The notes beneath the pieces are model-generated. The model had not been told where the DNA came from. It saw only the letters and a program-made list of their open reading frames with translations, and did not search any database. Positions 53,817-62,976 of a stretch of 64,000 nt of DNA are shown piece by piece. The translations under genes and the position numbers were made by a program. Position 1 is the first letter of the stretch, and each line of letters starts with the position of its first letter. The stretch lies in the NCBI RefSeq assembly GCF_902712915.1, contig NZ_CACTIA010000005.1, forward strand, positions 868,001-932,000, read 5' to 3'. Origin of the DNA: Acidiphilium sp. C61. GTDB taxonomy: Bacteria; Pseudomonadota; Alphaproteobacteria; Acetobacterales; Acetobacteraceae.

Positions 53817-54569
53817 TCAGTTCGACCAGCCGCCGTCGATCACATGGGCGACGCCTGTGGTGAATCGGGATTCGTCGGACGCCAGATACAGGGCAAGAGA
53901 GGCGATCTCCTCCGGCGTGCCGAGCCGTCCCATTGGCTGGCGGGCGACGAATTCGGCCTCGATGGCCGCCTCATCGACACCGCGGGACGCGGCGAGGGCG
54001 GCGATGCGCCCGCGCAGCGAGGGGCTTTCCACGGTGCCGGGGCAGATGGCATTGCACCGCACGCCCCGCGTCACGTAATCCGCCGCGACCGATTTGGTCA
54101 GCCCCACCACGGCCGCCTTCGAGGCGCCATAGGCGAAGCGGTTGGGCACCCCCTTGATGGACCCGGCAGCGGACGCGACATTGACGATCGACCCGCCGCC
54201 GCCCGCCAGCATTGCCGGCAGGAACGCGCGGATCATGTGGAACATCGCCGTCACGTTCAGATCGAAGGAAAACGCCCAGTCGGTGTCAGGACAGTCGAGC
54301 ACCGAGCCGTGCGCGACATAGCCGGCGGCGTTCACCAGGATGTCCACCCGGCCGAGGGAAGCGGCCAGCGCGCGGATCGCGGCATCGTCCTGCACGTCGA
54401 GCCGCGCGATCTCGGCGCCGGCGAGCCCGGCGAGAAGGGAAGGCTCGCGATCGGTCGCGATCACGCGCGCGCCCTCGCGGACCAGCACCTCGGCAATGGC
54501 GCGGCCGATGCCCTGCCCCGCGGCGGTCACCAGCGCGGTCTTTCCCGCAACCCGCCCGAAATGTGCCAT
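53817..54569 (-). CDS. Short-chain dehydrogenase, probably sugar or keto-deoxy-acid
   Basis: 250 residues of classical SDR type: cofactor motif [22 protein letters not shown], catalytic Ser in [17 protein letters not shown] (Tyr-x3-Lys) and the [11 protein letters not shown] segment. The Asp at the end of strand 2 (IATDRE) indicates NAD preference. The ending HVIDGGWSN is common. It resembles the 2-keto-3-deoxy-L-fuconate dehydrogenase/BDH2 subgroup. It is in an operon with the dehydratase; GGGAGG precedes the ATG. The exact substrate is inferred only. Confidence 0.8.
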   Translation of the reverse strand: MAHFGRVAGKTALVTAAGQGIGRAIAEVLVREGARVIATDREPSLLAGLAGAEIARLDVQDDAAIRALAASLGRVDILVNAAGYVAHGSVLDCPDTDWAFSFDLNVTAMFHMIRAFLPAMLAGGGGSIVNVASAAGSIKGVPNRFAYGASKAAVVGLTKSVAADYVTRGVRCNAICPGTVESPSLRGRIAALAASRGVDEAAIEAEFVARQPMGRLGTPEEIASLALYLASDESRFTTGVAHVIDGGWSN

Positions 54570-54619
54570 CTTGTCGTTGCCTCCCTGCGTTGCTGCCTGC
54601 CTTGCCGACAGCAGTTTGA

Positions 54620-54632
54620 TTATTACCGATAA
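54620..54632. promoter_or_regulatory. Possible operator upstream of the sugar-acid operon
   Basis: TTATTACCGATAA, with TTAT/ATAA arms, lies 51 bases before the dehydrogenase ATG in the gap to the divergent nicotinamidase gene. It resembles GntR/LacI-type operators of sugar-acid genes. No regulator gene is adjacent. Weak evidence. Confidence 0.3.
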
Positions 54633-54696
54633 CGGACATCGCGGGCAACTGTCACGCCCCCTATCTCGACAGCCAGATGCCGGCTATTCTCCGCCA

Positions 54697-55308
54697 ATGG
54701 ATCACCGCACGGCCCTTGTCGTCATCGATGTCCAGGTGGATTTCTGCGCCGGCGGCGCGCTGGCCGTGCCGGATGGCGATGCGGTGGTGTCGGTGATCAA
54801 TGCCCTCGCGCGGCATTACCAGACCGTGGTGATCACCCAGGACTGGCATCCGGCCAATCATGTCTCCTTCGCCAGCCAGCATCCGGGGCAGACCCCGTTC
54901 GGCACGATCCCCCTCGCCTACGGGCCGCAGGTGCTCTGGCCGGACCATTGCGTGATGGACACGCCCGGCGCGGCACTGCACCGCGACCTGCACATCCCGC
55001 ATGCCGCGATGATCCAGCGCAAGGGGTCGAACCGACTCATCGATTCCTACTCCGCCTTCCTCGAAGCCGACCGCACGACGCGGACCGGGCTCGACGGGTG
55101 GCTTGCCGCGCGCGGCATCGAGCGGGTCGATCTCTGCGGTCTGGCGACCGATTACTGCGTTGCCTGGTCGGCACAGGATGCGCGGCAATTCGGGCTGGAA
55201 GCGCGGGTGATCGAGCCGGCCTGCCGGGGGATCGACCTTGATGGATCGCTGGCGGCGTCATGGCAGGCGATGGCGGCCGCCGGCGTGGCGCGGGTCGCTT
55301 CGGTCTGA
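54697..55308 (+). CDS. pncA: Nicotinamidase (PncA type)
   Basis: 203 residues of the isochorismatase-like hydrolase fold. The catalytic triad is visible: Asp in VVIDVQVDF, Lys in IQRKGSNRLIDSYSAF and Cys in LCGLATDYCVAWSA. The metal-site His/Asp segment is ITQDWHPANHVSFA. It converts nicotinamide to nicotinate for NAD salvage. The ATG at 54697 fits the family start MDHRTALVVIDVQ. It is divergent from the dehydrogenase gene and followed 13 bases later by an AsmA-family gene. Confidence 0.9.
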   Translation: MDHRTALVVIDVQVDFCAGGALAVPDGDAVVSVINALARHYQTVVITQDWHPANHVSFASQHPGQTPFGTIPLAYGPQVLWPDHCVMDTPGAALHRDLHIPHAAMIQRKGSNRLIDSYSAFLEADRTTRTGLDGWLAARGIERVDLCGLATDYCVAWSAQDARQFGLEARVIEPACRGIDLDGSLAASWQAMAAAGVARVASV

Positions 55309-55321
55309 TACCAGCGGAGAC

Positions 55322-58300
55322 ATGGACGAAGACGGCGATTACCGGCGCAAGAGGCAGCAGACCACGCGCCGGCGGGGCATTCTGGCTGCCGCCGCGATCG
55401 GCCTGATCGCGCTGCTCGGCCTCGCCGCGGTCTTCGGCCCGATCCTGGTCTCGGGGAATTACCATCGCGGCGCGATCGAACGCCTGGCCAGCCGGGTCGT
55501 CGGCAGGCCGGTGTTCATCGAGGGTGGGATCACGCTCTCGCTGCTGCCCGATCCGCAACTGGTGGCTGAGGATGTCATCATCGGCGGCCCGCACGGCGCG
55601 CAGGCAACCGCGGCGGTCCTCAAGCTCGAACTTGCTCCGGGGCCGCTGCTGTTCGGCCGGCTTCGCGCCCACCGGCTGATCCTGCGTCGGCCGGACATCG
55701 ACCTGCCATGGCCGCTGCCGGGCGGCGCCGGTGCGATCGCGCCGCCGCCATGGCTCGGCTCGCTGCACGCGACCATCGATGACGGCACGTTCCATGTCGG
55801 GCCGCTGCGGCTCGACCACGCCAACCTGTCGATCTTCACCGGCGGCCCGCGCGCGGTGATCGCCGCCGGCGGGACGATGCGGATCGGCGGCTTCGACGCC
55901 GCCATGACGCTCGATATCGATGATACCGGCAGCGCCGGGCCCGCACCGGTGACCGCGACGCTCAAGCTGCACAGCGCAGGCCATGCCGAGCTGAAATTCC
56001 ACGGCACGCTCGGCCATGACAGTTTCCTCTCTGGCGCGATGGCGGCGACAGCCGACAAGACCGCGATCGCCAGCCTGCTGCCGGCCCTCAAGGAAAGCGC
56101 CGCACCGTTCGACATGACGGCAAGCCTTGCCGCGACCGGGCAGCAGGTCCGGCTCGACGACGTCGCCATGCAGTCGGGAGGGATGCAGGCGGGAGGGGAC
56201 GCCGTGTTGTCCCTCGCGCCGGCACCGTTGCTGCGGGTGACCGCGCAGGCGACGGGGCTCGACCTCGATCTGGCCGCAATCCTGGTCTCCGGCATGCGGC
56301 GCCAGCTCCCGGTCGCCGCCGCGCTCGACGTCTCCGGCACGCTGTCAGGACTGCCGGTCAACGGCGCGCACGGAACGGTACTGGCCGATGATGCCTCGCT
56401 GCGGGCGGAGCAGGTTTCCGTCCCCCTGCCGGGGCAAGCGATTCTCGGATTTTCCGGTCCGATATCGCCAGCCTTGAGCGGGCATTTCACCATCGAGGCA
56501 CAGGATCCCGCAGCCACGCTCGCAATCTTGCGGCATCAGCTGCCCTATCTGCCCGCATGGCCGAAAGGTGCGGGCCGCCTCGATGCCGCCGGCATGGCGA
56601 GCGTTACACACGGCGGCACCCTGGCGCTCGACGATATCGCCGGGCACGTGGCGATGGGAACAGCCAGAACCGGCTTCACCGGCGCCTTGCACCTCACCCC
56701 CGCACCCGCCGGGCAACCGACACGCATCGCCGCCCGGATCGGTCTCGACCGGCTTACCCTCGACCAGCCGATGATCAAGGATCTGCTCGCGGCGCTGTCC
56801 GATCCGGCGCCACGCTATGCCGGACCGCTGCAGATCGCCGTGGGGGCGCTGGAAAAACCGGCCGGGCAACCCAACGCGCCTTCGCAGGTGATTGCGACCG
56901 ATCTCAGGATCGACGCCAGCCTGCGCGACAAGGCGGCAGGTGGCGGGCTGCATATCCGCCTCGCGACCATGCACATGGGAGGCGGGCTGCTGATCGGCCG
57001 CTTCCTGCGCAAGGCGGATGGCGCTATCGTCAGGAGCCGTCTGTTCCTGGTCGGGCCGAATGCAAGCCATGAGGCGACGGCGCTGGCGGCGGCGTTCGGC
57101 GTGCCGGCGGCATGGGACGATCAGCCGGCATTCCGGCACGATTTCTCGCTCACCATGGCGGCGGATGGCCCCGCCACGGCGCTGGCGACGCATGTCAGGC
57201 TACGCGTCGGCCTGGTACGCGCGTCGGCGCACCCCACGATCGATCTTGCCGCCGGCAGTGCCGCCGGGTCGCTCACGTTTCGTGCCCCGAACGCCGCACG
57301 GCTGATCCTCAGCCTCGGCGGCGCCGGCCTGCTCGGCGAACGCCAGGGGCTGGGCTGGCCGGGGCCCGGCTCGGCCAGTCTCAGGGCGGCGGGATATGTC
57401 ACGCCAGGCGGGTTCGGCTTTTCCGATTTTGTCGCCTCGCTGGGTGCGCTCACCGTCTCCGGGCGGGTCGATGTCGATACAGCGCATGGGCCGAAGCGGA
57501 TCTTCGGCCGGATAACCGCCGACACGCTGCCGGTTCCCGACACAGTCAGCCTGATGGGGCTGGCGCAAGCCGCCCTCGGCGGCAATGTGCGGATCGACAT
57601 GCCGCGTCTGACCGCCGCAAGGGTCGAGCGTTACGGCGAGACGGTCGCCCGGCAGGCGGATTTCGGGATCACGCTCGATCAGGGGAAGCTGGCGCCGCAT
57701 CTGGCGATCGATATCGGCAGCGCCGGATTCGCCGGCGGCAAACTCTCTGGCCGGGCCGTTCTCACCGGCGCCTCAGGCAGCACGCCGGCCACGCTCAGCC
57801 TGCGGGCGCGGCTTGCGGGCGGGAATTCGGAAGCGATTGCAGCCCTCGCGGCGCCGCAGGGGCTCGACCTGCCGCTTGCCGGCGGAACCCTCGATATCGC
57901 GGCCGATCTGATGGCGCAGGGGGATGGCCGCGCCGCCTGGTTGCGCACGCTCAGTGGGAGCGTGACGGCAAGCAGCCACGATATTACGGTGAGCGGACTG
58001 AACCTCGCGTCTGCCGGCCAGACCCTGGCCGCGGCGACGCGCGCGCCACACCCGATCGGGCTGATCGCGGCATCTCGCATGCTGCGGACGGCGCTGAGTT
58101 CGGGGACGTCGGCCTTCACGCTTCTCAACCTGACCGCGACAGTCGGCAACCGCACGATCCGGCTCGACCATGCTGCCCTCAGCGGGCCATTGGGCGAGAT
58201 GACCGCGCGCGGCCATCTCGATCTTGCCCAGGATCAGGTCGACCTCGCAATTGCCGTGCATCCGGCAATTCCCGATGCGAGGGCCGTCCCAGCTCTGACC

Positions 58301-58423
58301 GTCACTGTCAGCGGCCTCGCCTCCCGCCCCAGGCGGCGCATCGACGTCGCCAACGGCATCGGCTGGATCCGCCATTCGCTGACCGCGGCAAGGCGCGGCG
58401 CTGCCGCACCGACAGCGCGGTGA
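55322..58423 (+). CDS. AsmA-family inner-membrane-anchored protein
   Basis: About 1,033 residues. One N-terminal membrane helix (GILAAAAIGLIALLGLAAVFGPILV) is followed by a large periplasmic region of repeated beta strands (FIEGGITLSLLPDPQLVAEDVII is the typical AsmA N-terminal region) and a C-terminal AsmA_2-like part (LNLASAGQ...LSGPLGEMTARGHLDLAQDQVDLAIAV). Such proteins belong to the bridge-like lipid-transfer group that supports outer-membrane lipid homeostasis. GGAG lies just before the ATG at 55322; the open frame from 55238 overlaps the nicotinamidase gene. Substrate lipid unknown. Confidence 0.82.
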   Translation: MDEDGDYRRKRQQTTRRRGILAAAAIGLIALLGLAAVFGPILVSGNYHRGAIERLASRVVGRPVFIEGGITLSLLPDPQLVAEDVIIGGPHGAQATAAVLKLELAPGPLLFGRLRAHRLILRRPDIDLPWPLPGGAGAIAPPPWLGSLHATIDDGTFHVGPLRLDHANLSIFTGGPRAVIAAGGTMRIGGFDAAMTLDIDDTGSAGPAPVTATLKLHSAGHAELKFHGTLGHDSFLSGAMAATADKTAIASLLPALKESAAPFDMTASLAATGQQVRLDDVAMQSGGMQAGGDAVLSLAPAPLLRVTAQATGLDLDLAAILVSGMRRQLPVAAALDVSGTLSGLPVNGAHGTVLADDASLRAEQVSVPLPGQAILGFSGPISPALSGHFTIEAQDPAATLAILRHQLPYLPAWPKGAGRLDAAGMASVTHGGTLALDDIAGHVAMGTARTGFTGALHLTPAPAGQPTRIAARIGLDRLTLDQPMIKDLLAALSDPAPRYAGPLQIAVGALEKPAGQPNAPSQVIATDLRIDASLRDKAAGGGLHIRLATMHMGGGLLIGRFLRKADGAIVRSRLFLVGPNASHEATALAAAFGVPAAWDDQPAFRHDFSLTMAADGPATALATHVRLRVGLVRASAHPTIDLAAGSAAGSLTFRAPNAARLILSLGGAGLLGERQGLGWPGPGSASLRAAGYVTPGGFGFSDFVASLGALTVSGRVDVDTAHGPKRIFGRITADTLPVPDTVSLMGLAQAALGGNVRIDMPRLTAARVERYGETVARQADFGITLDQGKLAPHLAIDIGSAGFAGGKLSGRAVLTGASGSTPATLSLRARLAGGNSEAIAALAAPQGLDLPLAGGTLDIAADLMAQGDGRAAWLRTLSGSVTASSHDITVSGLNLASAGQTLAAATRAPHPIGLIAASRMLRTALSSGTSAFTLLNLTATVGNRTIRLDHAALSGPLGEMTARGHLDLAQDQVDLAIAVHPAIPDARAVPALTVTVSGLASRPRRRIDVANGIGWIRHSLTAARRGAAAPTAR

Positions 58424-58505
58424 AGAATGTCAGCCGCAGAACGAGCAGACGAAACAGCCTCGCCGGATAACTTGCCGGTGCGAAAAACGATCGATCGTGT
58501 TGGGA

Positions 58506-58591
58506 TGGTGGAGAGGGTTGGATTCGAACCAACGTAGGCGTGCGCCAGCGGATTTACAGTCCGCCCCCTTTAGCCACTCGGGCACCTCTCC
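58506..58591 (-). tRNA. tRNA-Tyr (anticodon GTA)
   Basis: On the minus strand the acceptor stem GGAGAGG pairs with CCTCTCC, followed by discriminator A and an encoded CCA. The anticodon arm is GCGGACTGTAAATCCGC with the loop CTGTAAA, giving GTA for tyrosine. A long variable arm and the TTCGAAT T-loop fit a class II tRNA-Tyr. The gene is isolated between the AsmA gene and the repeats before rlmB. Confidence 0.97.
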
Positions 58592-58644
58592 GCCGCCCGT
58601 AATCTTCGATCAGGCCTGTGTTGTCAACAGCGCACCGCGCACGC

Positions 58645-58749
58645 TGGAGCCGGTTTCGATCCAGCCGGATCGGATGTCATGCGCTGTCTTGTTGTTCGTC
58701 TAAGCGTCTTTATCGGATCAGATGTTTCCATCTGATCGGATGATGCTCT
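58645..58749. repeat. Palindromic intergenic repeats upstream of rlmB
   Basis: A degenerate copy at 58645-58685 (GATCCAGCCGGATCGGAT arms) and a good copy at 58703-58749 (TATCGGATCAGATG / CATCTGATCGGAT arms, TGATGCTCT end). The good copy ends 11 bases before the rlmB start and runs into its purine-rich leader. Confidence 0.72.
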
Positions 58750-58760
58750 AGAGAGCCGCC

Positions 58761-59591
58761 ATGGACAGACGCGACAATCAGCCACACCCGCGCGGCGGGC
58801 GGACGCACAAGCACAATCGCACATCCCCACCCCAAGGGCGCGGCCATGGTGACGTGGGGCGCGAACGGCGCCCGCAGGCGGCCGGCGGCGGCTTCTGGCT
58901 CTACGGGCTGCACCCCGTCGAGGCAGCCTTGGCGAATCCCGCGCGCCGGCTGCGGCGGCTGCTGGTGACGGAAGAGGGCGAGGCGACGCTCGCCGCACGG
59001 CTGCCGCAACCCTGGGCCATCCAGCCCGAACGGGTTGAGCGCGACCGGCTGGAGCACATGCTGGGCCGCGGGATCGTCCATCAGGGAATCGCCTTGCAGA
59101 CCGACCCGCTGGTCGCCCCCACCCTGGCCGATGCCCTGAAACGTCCCGGACCCGTGCTCGTGCTCGACCAGATCACCGATCCGCGCAATGTCGGCGCCAT
59201 CCTGCGCTCGGCACAGGCATTCGGCGCGGCAATGGTCATCGCGCAGGAGCGCAACGCACCGGAGGAAGGCGGCGCGCTCGCCAAGGCGGCATCCGGCGCG
59301 CTGGAGCGGATGCCGTTGCTGCGGACCGTGAATATCGCGCGGGCGCTGATCGCGCTCAAAGCCGCGGGGCTCTGGGTGATGGGGCTGGATGCCGCCGGGA
59401 CATCATTCCTGTCCCGCGACGCGCTGGGCGGCAGGCGCGCGGCACTTGTCCTCGGCGCCGAGGGCGAAGGCTTGCGTCGCCTTACCCGCGAAACCTGCGA
59501 CGAGCTGGTTTCGCTGCCGATGCCGGGCGGGATGGAAAGCCTGAACGTGTCGGCCGCTGCCGCCGTAGCGCTCTACGAGATCATCCGGTAG
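58761..59591 (+). CDS. rlmB: 23S rRNA 2'-O-methyltransferase RlmB (SpoU/TrmH family)
   Basis: 276 residues. A disordered, basic N-terminal tail (about 1-40) precedes the substrate-binding domain (FWLYGLHPVEAALANPARRLRRLLVTEE) and the SPOUT domain. SPOUT motifs 1-3 are visible: DPRNVGAILRSAQAFGA, LVLGAEGEGLRRLTRE and LPMPGGMESLNVSAAAAVALYE, which form the SAM-binding knot. It probably methylates the G2251 ribose of 23S rRNA. The start ATG comes 11 bases after a palindromic repeat. The 3' end overlaps the convergent pqqE gene by 19 bases. Confidence 0.9.
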   Translation: MDRRDNQPHPRGGRTHKHNRTSPPQGRGHGDVGRERRPQAAGGGFWLYGLHPVEAALANPARRLRRLLVTEEGEATLAARLPQPWAIQPERVERDRLEHMLGRGIVHQGIALQTDPLVAPTLADALKRPGPVLVLDQITDPRNVGAILRSAQAFGAAMVIAQERNAPEEGGALAKAASGALERMPLLRTVNIARALIALKAAGLWVMGLDAAGTSFLSRDALGGRRAALVLGAEGEGLRRLTRETCDELVSLPMPGGMESLNVSAAAAVALYEIIR

Positions 59592-60688
59592 ACGAAAGCC
59601 TCGCTTCCGGCCGCACTTTCCTCGACCGCGAGGTTCAGCATCCTGTCGTGATGCGGCGACAGGCTGCAGGCTGGATCGGTTGCCCCCGCATCGCCGGCAA
59701 TGGCCAGCGCCTGACAGCGGCACCCGCCCCAGTCGATCTCGGCGCGCTCGCATCCCTTGCAGGGGGCAGGCATCCAGTCAGTGCCGCGATAGGCGTTGAA
59801 GGCTTCCGAATTCAGCCAGATTTCGGCAAGCGACTTGTCCTTCACCGAATCAAAGCGCAGGTGGCCGATCGTCTCCGCGGCGTGGCAGGGCAGGACCTTG
59901 CCGGAGGGGGTGACATTGAAGAAGCGCCTGGCCCAGCCGCTCATGCAGGATTTGGGGCGCGACGCGTAATAATCGGGGACGACGTAATCGATGTTCAGGA
60001 CGCCTTCGAGCCGCTTGCGCGCTTCGTCGACGATGCGGGTCGCCTCGTCGAGCTGGCCGCGCGTCGGGATCAGTGCGGCGCGGTTCTTGAGCGCCCAGCC
60101 GTAATATTGCACATGCGCCACCTCGATTCGCTGGGCGCCGGCCTCGACCGCGAGATCCAGCATGGCGGGCAGCTGATGCAGGTTCTGGCGGTGCATCACC
60201 GCGTTGACCGTGAGCGCGAGGCCGGCATCGCGCACGAGCCTGGCCGCGGCGAGTTTCTTGACATGCGCGTTGCGAAGCCCGGCGACGTGATCGGCAATAC
60301 CGCTCTCGGCACCCTGAAAGCTGATCTGGACATGATCGAGCCCGGCCTCGGCCAGCATGTGCATCTTCTGCTGGTCGAGCAAAACAGCGGAGGTGATCAG
60401 GTTGGTGTAGAGCCCTTCGCGATGCGCGTGCTGGACGAGCTGTGCCAGATCGTCACGCGCCATCGGCTCGCCGCCGGAAAAATGCCCTTGCAACGCGCCG
60501 AGCGCCGCGGCCTCGGTGATCACGCGCATCCATGTCGCCGTATCCATCTCGTCGCGCGCGCGATCCATGGCGAGCGGATTGGAGCAGTACGGGCATTTCA
60601 GCGGACAGCGATGGGTAAGCTCCATCATGATCGCCATCGGCGGCGCAACGGCCGCACGCGTGACCGAAGCGGGTGCGAGATCGTTCAT
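59573..60688 (-). CDS. pqqE: PqqA peptide cyclase PqqE (radical SAM)
   Basis: 371 residues from the ATG that overlaps the pqqD stop (ATGA). The radical SAM cluster ligands are Cys28, Cys32 and Cys35 in THRCPLKCPYCSNPL. The C-terminal SPASM region carries further Cys ligands (SCMSGWARRFFNVTPSGKVLPCHAAET; APCKGCERAEIDWGGCRCQAL). With PqqD as chaperone it links the Glu and Tyr side chains of the PqqA peptide, the first step of pyrroloquinoline quinone synthesis. It is the last gene of pqqABCDE; the 3' end overlaps convergent rlmB by 19 bases. Confidence 0.95.
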   Translation of the reverse strand: MNDLAPASVTRAAVAPPMAIMMELTHRCPLKCPYCSNPLAMDRARDEMDTATWMRVITEAAALGALQGHFSGGEPMARDDLAQLVQHAHREGLYTNLITSAVLLDQQKMHMLAEAGLDHVQISFQGAESGIADHVAGLRNAHVKKLAAARLVRDAGLALTVNAVMHRQNLHQLPAMLDLAVEAGAQRIEVAHVQYYGWALKNRAALIPTRGQLDEATRIVDEARKRLEGVLNIDYVVPDYYASRPKSCMSGWARRFFNVTPSGKVLPCHAAETIGHLRFDSVKDKSLAEIWLNSEAFNAYRGTDWMPAPCKGCERAEIDWGGCRCQALAIAGDAGATDPACSLSPHHDRMLNLAVEESAAGSEAFVYRMIS

Positions 60689-60960
60689 GCCGCGATCATC
60701 CCCTTTTTCGCCAGATCGTTGAGCATCTCGATGCAATCGGCCAGCACCGCGTCGCGCGGCGCTTCGTAGCGCGCCGCCAGCAGGTCGGCGATGCCGCCGA
60801 CGCTGGCCGTTCCGTCAACTGCCTCAAGGATCGCGACGGCGATCTCATCCGGCATGATGACCAGTTCGGGCGCGAGCAGGACATGGCAATTCCGCGCCGC
60901 ATCGAACCGGAAGCGGACATGCCGCGGCAGGCGGGGCACGCTGGACTCGGTGAGGGTCAC
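60685..60960 (-). CDS. pqqD: PQQ synthesis peptide chaperone PqqD
   Basis: About 91 residues, free-standing as in most proteobacteria. The winged-helix RRE fold that binds PqqA is seen in PRHVRFRFDAARNCHVLLAPELVIMPDEIAVAILEAVDG and ADLLAARYEAPRDAVLADCIEMLNDLAKKGMI. The GTG at 60960 overlaps the pqqC stop (GTGA); a GTG at 60966 is also possible. It presents PqqA to PqqE. Confidence 0.92.
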   Translation of the reverse strand: MTLTESSVPRLPRHVRFRFDAARNCHVLLAPELVIMPDEIAVAILEAVDGTASVGGIADLLAARYEAPRDAVLADCIEMLNDLAKKGMIAA

Positions 60961-61697
60961 GACCACACGCCTTCATGGCCGAACGCGCCGGGCGGGATCA
61001 GCCCTGGGCTGACATAGGCATGGTGCAGGGCGTCGAGCTGCGCCCAGAGCACGTTGCATTTGAAGGTGAGCGCCGCGATCGCCTGCTGCTGCTGTTCGGG
61101 CGTGCGGGCATGGCGCTTGACATAGTCCAGCGCGAAATCCGCATCGCGCGGCGCCTGATCGAGGCGCGCGTTGAAATAGGCCAGGGTTTCCCTGGTGATG
61201 AAATCGTAGTTCGCGAGCATGCCCGAGACGCGTTCGGAAATGATCGTCGGCGAGAACATTTCCGTAAGCGAAGAGGCCACCGCCTCCAGCAAGGAGCGGT
61301 CGCGCACGAAATCGACATAGGCGCGCACGGCGAAGCGGGTCGCCGGCAAGGCGCGGCGCTCGCTCACCACCATGTCGCGATCAAGACCGAGCCCCTCGGC
61401 CAGCGCCAGCCAGCGGACTATGCCGCCTTCGCCCGGCGCATTGCCGTCATGATCGACAAGCCGCTGACGCCAGGCCCTGCGCAAGTCGGCATCGTCGGTG
61501 CGGGCCATCAGCGTCGCATCCTTGATCGGGATCGCCGCCTGATAACAGTAGCGGTTGAGTGCCCAGGCCTGCACCTGGCGCTTGTCCAGCTTGCCACCAT
61601 GCAGGAGTTGATGAAATGGATGGCGGTTGTGGTATCGCGCGGCACCGACGGCGCGCAACGCCGATTCCAGGTCGTCGGGGCTCAGCAGCACGGTCAT
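60957..61697 (-). CDS. pqqC: Pyrroloquinoline-quinone synthase PqqC
   Basis: 246 residues, an all-helical cofactor-free oxidase of the TenA/heme-oxygenase-like fold. Typical segments are present: YHNRHPFHQLLHGGKLDKRQVQAWALNRYCYQAAIPIKDA at the start, DHDGNAPGEGGIVRWLALAEGLGL, and EMFSPTIISERVSGMLANYDFI. It performs the final ring closure and oxidation to PQQ. It is coupled by overlaps to pqqB (ATGA) and pqqD. Confidence 0.95.
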   Translation of the reverse strand: MTVLLSPDDLESALRAVGAARYHNRHPFHQLLHGGKLDKRQVQAWALNRYCYQAAIPIKDATLMARTDDADLRRAWRQRLVDHDGNAPGEGGIVRWLALAEGLGLDRDMVVSERRALPATRFAVRAYVDFVRDRSLLEAVASSLTEMFSPTIISERVSGMLANYDFITRETLAYFNARLDQAPRDADFALDYVKRHARTPEQQQQAIAALTFKCNVLWAQLDALHHAYVSPGLIPPGAFGHEGVWS

Positions 61698-62617
61698 AGC
61701 ACGATCTCCATTCCGTCATGCGCCACGGTCCAGCCGGCGCGCTCGGCTTCGGCCCGTTCGGGCGAATCGTCGAGGATCATCGGATTGCTGTTGTTGACAT
61801 GCACGAACACCTTCCGCGCGACGTCGAGCCCGGCAAAGGCCGCGATCGATCCGTCCGGCCCGCTGACGCTGACATGCCCCATCCGCGCGCCGGTCTTGGG
61901 CAGGAGCCCCGCCTCGATCATCTCGTTGTCGTGCCAGAGCGTGCCATCGAACAGCACGAGGCCGGCGCCGCGCACCCGCGCCGCAACATCCGCCGAAACG
62001 CGGGCGCAGCCGGGGATGTAGAAGAACGACTTGCCCTCATCATCGGCGATGCGCAGGCCGATCGTGTCGCCCTCGGACGAGCCGAAATCCGTCCGGCTCG
62101 CATCCTCGGCATAGAGTGCGACCTTGCCCGGCACCACGAAGGCCTCGACCGTCATGCCCAGATCCCGCCCGGCACCGTCCGCAAGCCGCGTCGGCACGCC
62201 GACCGGCAGTTCCCTGCGGGGGACAAGGTTCGCATCGAGCACGCGAAAGATCTTGCTGTCCTCGATCAGGTCAAGAATCCGCCGCCCGGCATAGAGGCCG
62301 AAGCGGTGGCCTTCGCGCAGGTTGAGCAGGCCGGCGGTGAAATCGACATCGCCGCCGGTGAGAACGGCCGCGACGATCGGGCTGTCGCGCAGGCCGGAGC
62401 GCGGCTGGAGCGCAGGCGTTGCCAGGATCTGTTCGCGCAGGTCGGGCGATGCGTTGAAGATCACGTAATCGGAATTGTTGACGCTTACAGCAAGGGCCGC
62501 CTGGGTACGCGGCCGTGCCGCCGGATCACCATGTCGGGCGCGCGCGCAATTCGCGCAGGCGCAGTTCCACTGCGGGAACCCGCCTCCGGCAGCGGCACCG
62601 AGAACAATCAGTTTCAT
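61694..62617 (-). CDS. pqqB: PQQ synthesis protein PqqB (metallo-beta-lactamase fold)
   Basis: 307 residues. The start MKLIVLGAAAGGGFPQWNCACANCARAR is the family signature, including the Cys pair. Metal/active-site region GGDVDFTAGLLNLREGH and the FFYIPGCARVSADVAARVRGAGLVLFDGTLWHDNEM segment match PqqB hydroxylase-type proteins, which act on the Tyr of the cross-linked intermediate. It lies 58 bases downstream of pqqA. Confidence 0.95.
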   Translation of the reverse strand: MKLIVLGAAAGGGFPQWNCACANCARARHGDPAARPRTQAALAVSVNNSDYVIFNASPDLREQILATPALQPRSGLRDSPIVAAVLTGGDVDFTAGLLNLREGHRFGLYAGRRILDLIEDSKIFRVLDANLVPRRELPVGVPTRLADGAGRDLGMTVEAFVVPGKVALYAEDASRTDFGSSEGDTIGLRIADDEGKSFFYIPGCARVSADVAARVRGAGLVLFDGTLWHDNEMIEAGLLPKTGARMGHVSVSGPDGSIAAFAGLDVARKVFVHVNNSNPMILDDSPERAEAERAGWTVAHDGMEIVL

Positions 62618-62675
62618 CGATTTGAGAGTTCACCGGAACCGGCGCAAAGCATCGGTTCCGGTGCCTTGGTTCAGA

Positions 62676-62753
62676 TTAGCCGAGATCAGCGCAGGCGTAG
62701 CAGTTGATTTCGGTGCCAACAGCGATTTCGACGAGCTTCGGCTTGGTCCACAT
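62676..62753 (-). CDS. pqqA: PQQ precursor peptide PqqA
   Basis: 25 residues starting MWTKPKLVEI and containing the Glu15-x3-Tyr19 pair (GTEINCYA) that is cross-linked to build PQQ. AGGAG lies 8 bases upstream of the ATG. The gene is first in the operon. A small hairpin (CTCCGC-GAGAT-GCGGAG, 62802-62818) is in the leader. A possible promoter on the minus strand (TTGCGT, 16 bases, TATTGT) lies near 62830-62855. Confidence 0.93.
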   Translation of the reverse strand: MWTKPKLVEIAVGTEINCYACADLG

Positions 62754-62925
62754 GGATTTGTCTCCTGGATCGTTGAGGTACGAATGCGTTTTCCGCTTTT
62801 GTCTCCGCGAGATGCGGAGTGACGCGACAATACGACATGTCGATAACGACGCAAGTGGGTAATCCGCGATCCCACCCGGTTGTGACAAAACGGGACAGCA
62901 CTCCGGCTACAATCCCCGCATGAGA

Positions 62926-62950
62926 AAAGGGCGGCCCAGGGCCGCCCTTT
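62926..62950. terminator. Hairpin terminator after the molybdenum-hydroxylase FAD subunit
   Basis: An 11-bp stem AAAGGGCGGCC / GGCCGCCCTTT with a 3-base loop follows the stop of the minus-strand gene at 62977. In the direction of that gene the A-run on the plus strand (62925-62928) supplies a short T tract. It separates that operon from pqqA. Confidence 0.85.
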
Positions 62951-62976
62951 CCCGATCAGCCTGCAGTGCAGAACGA

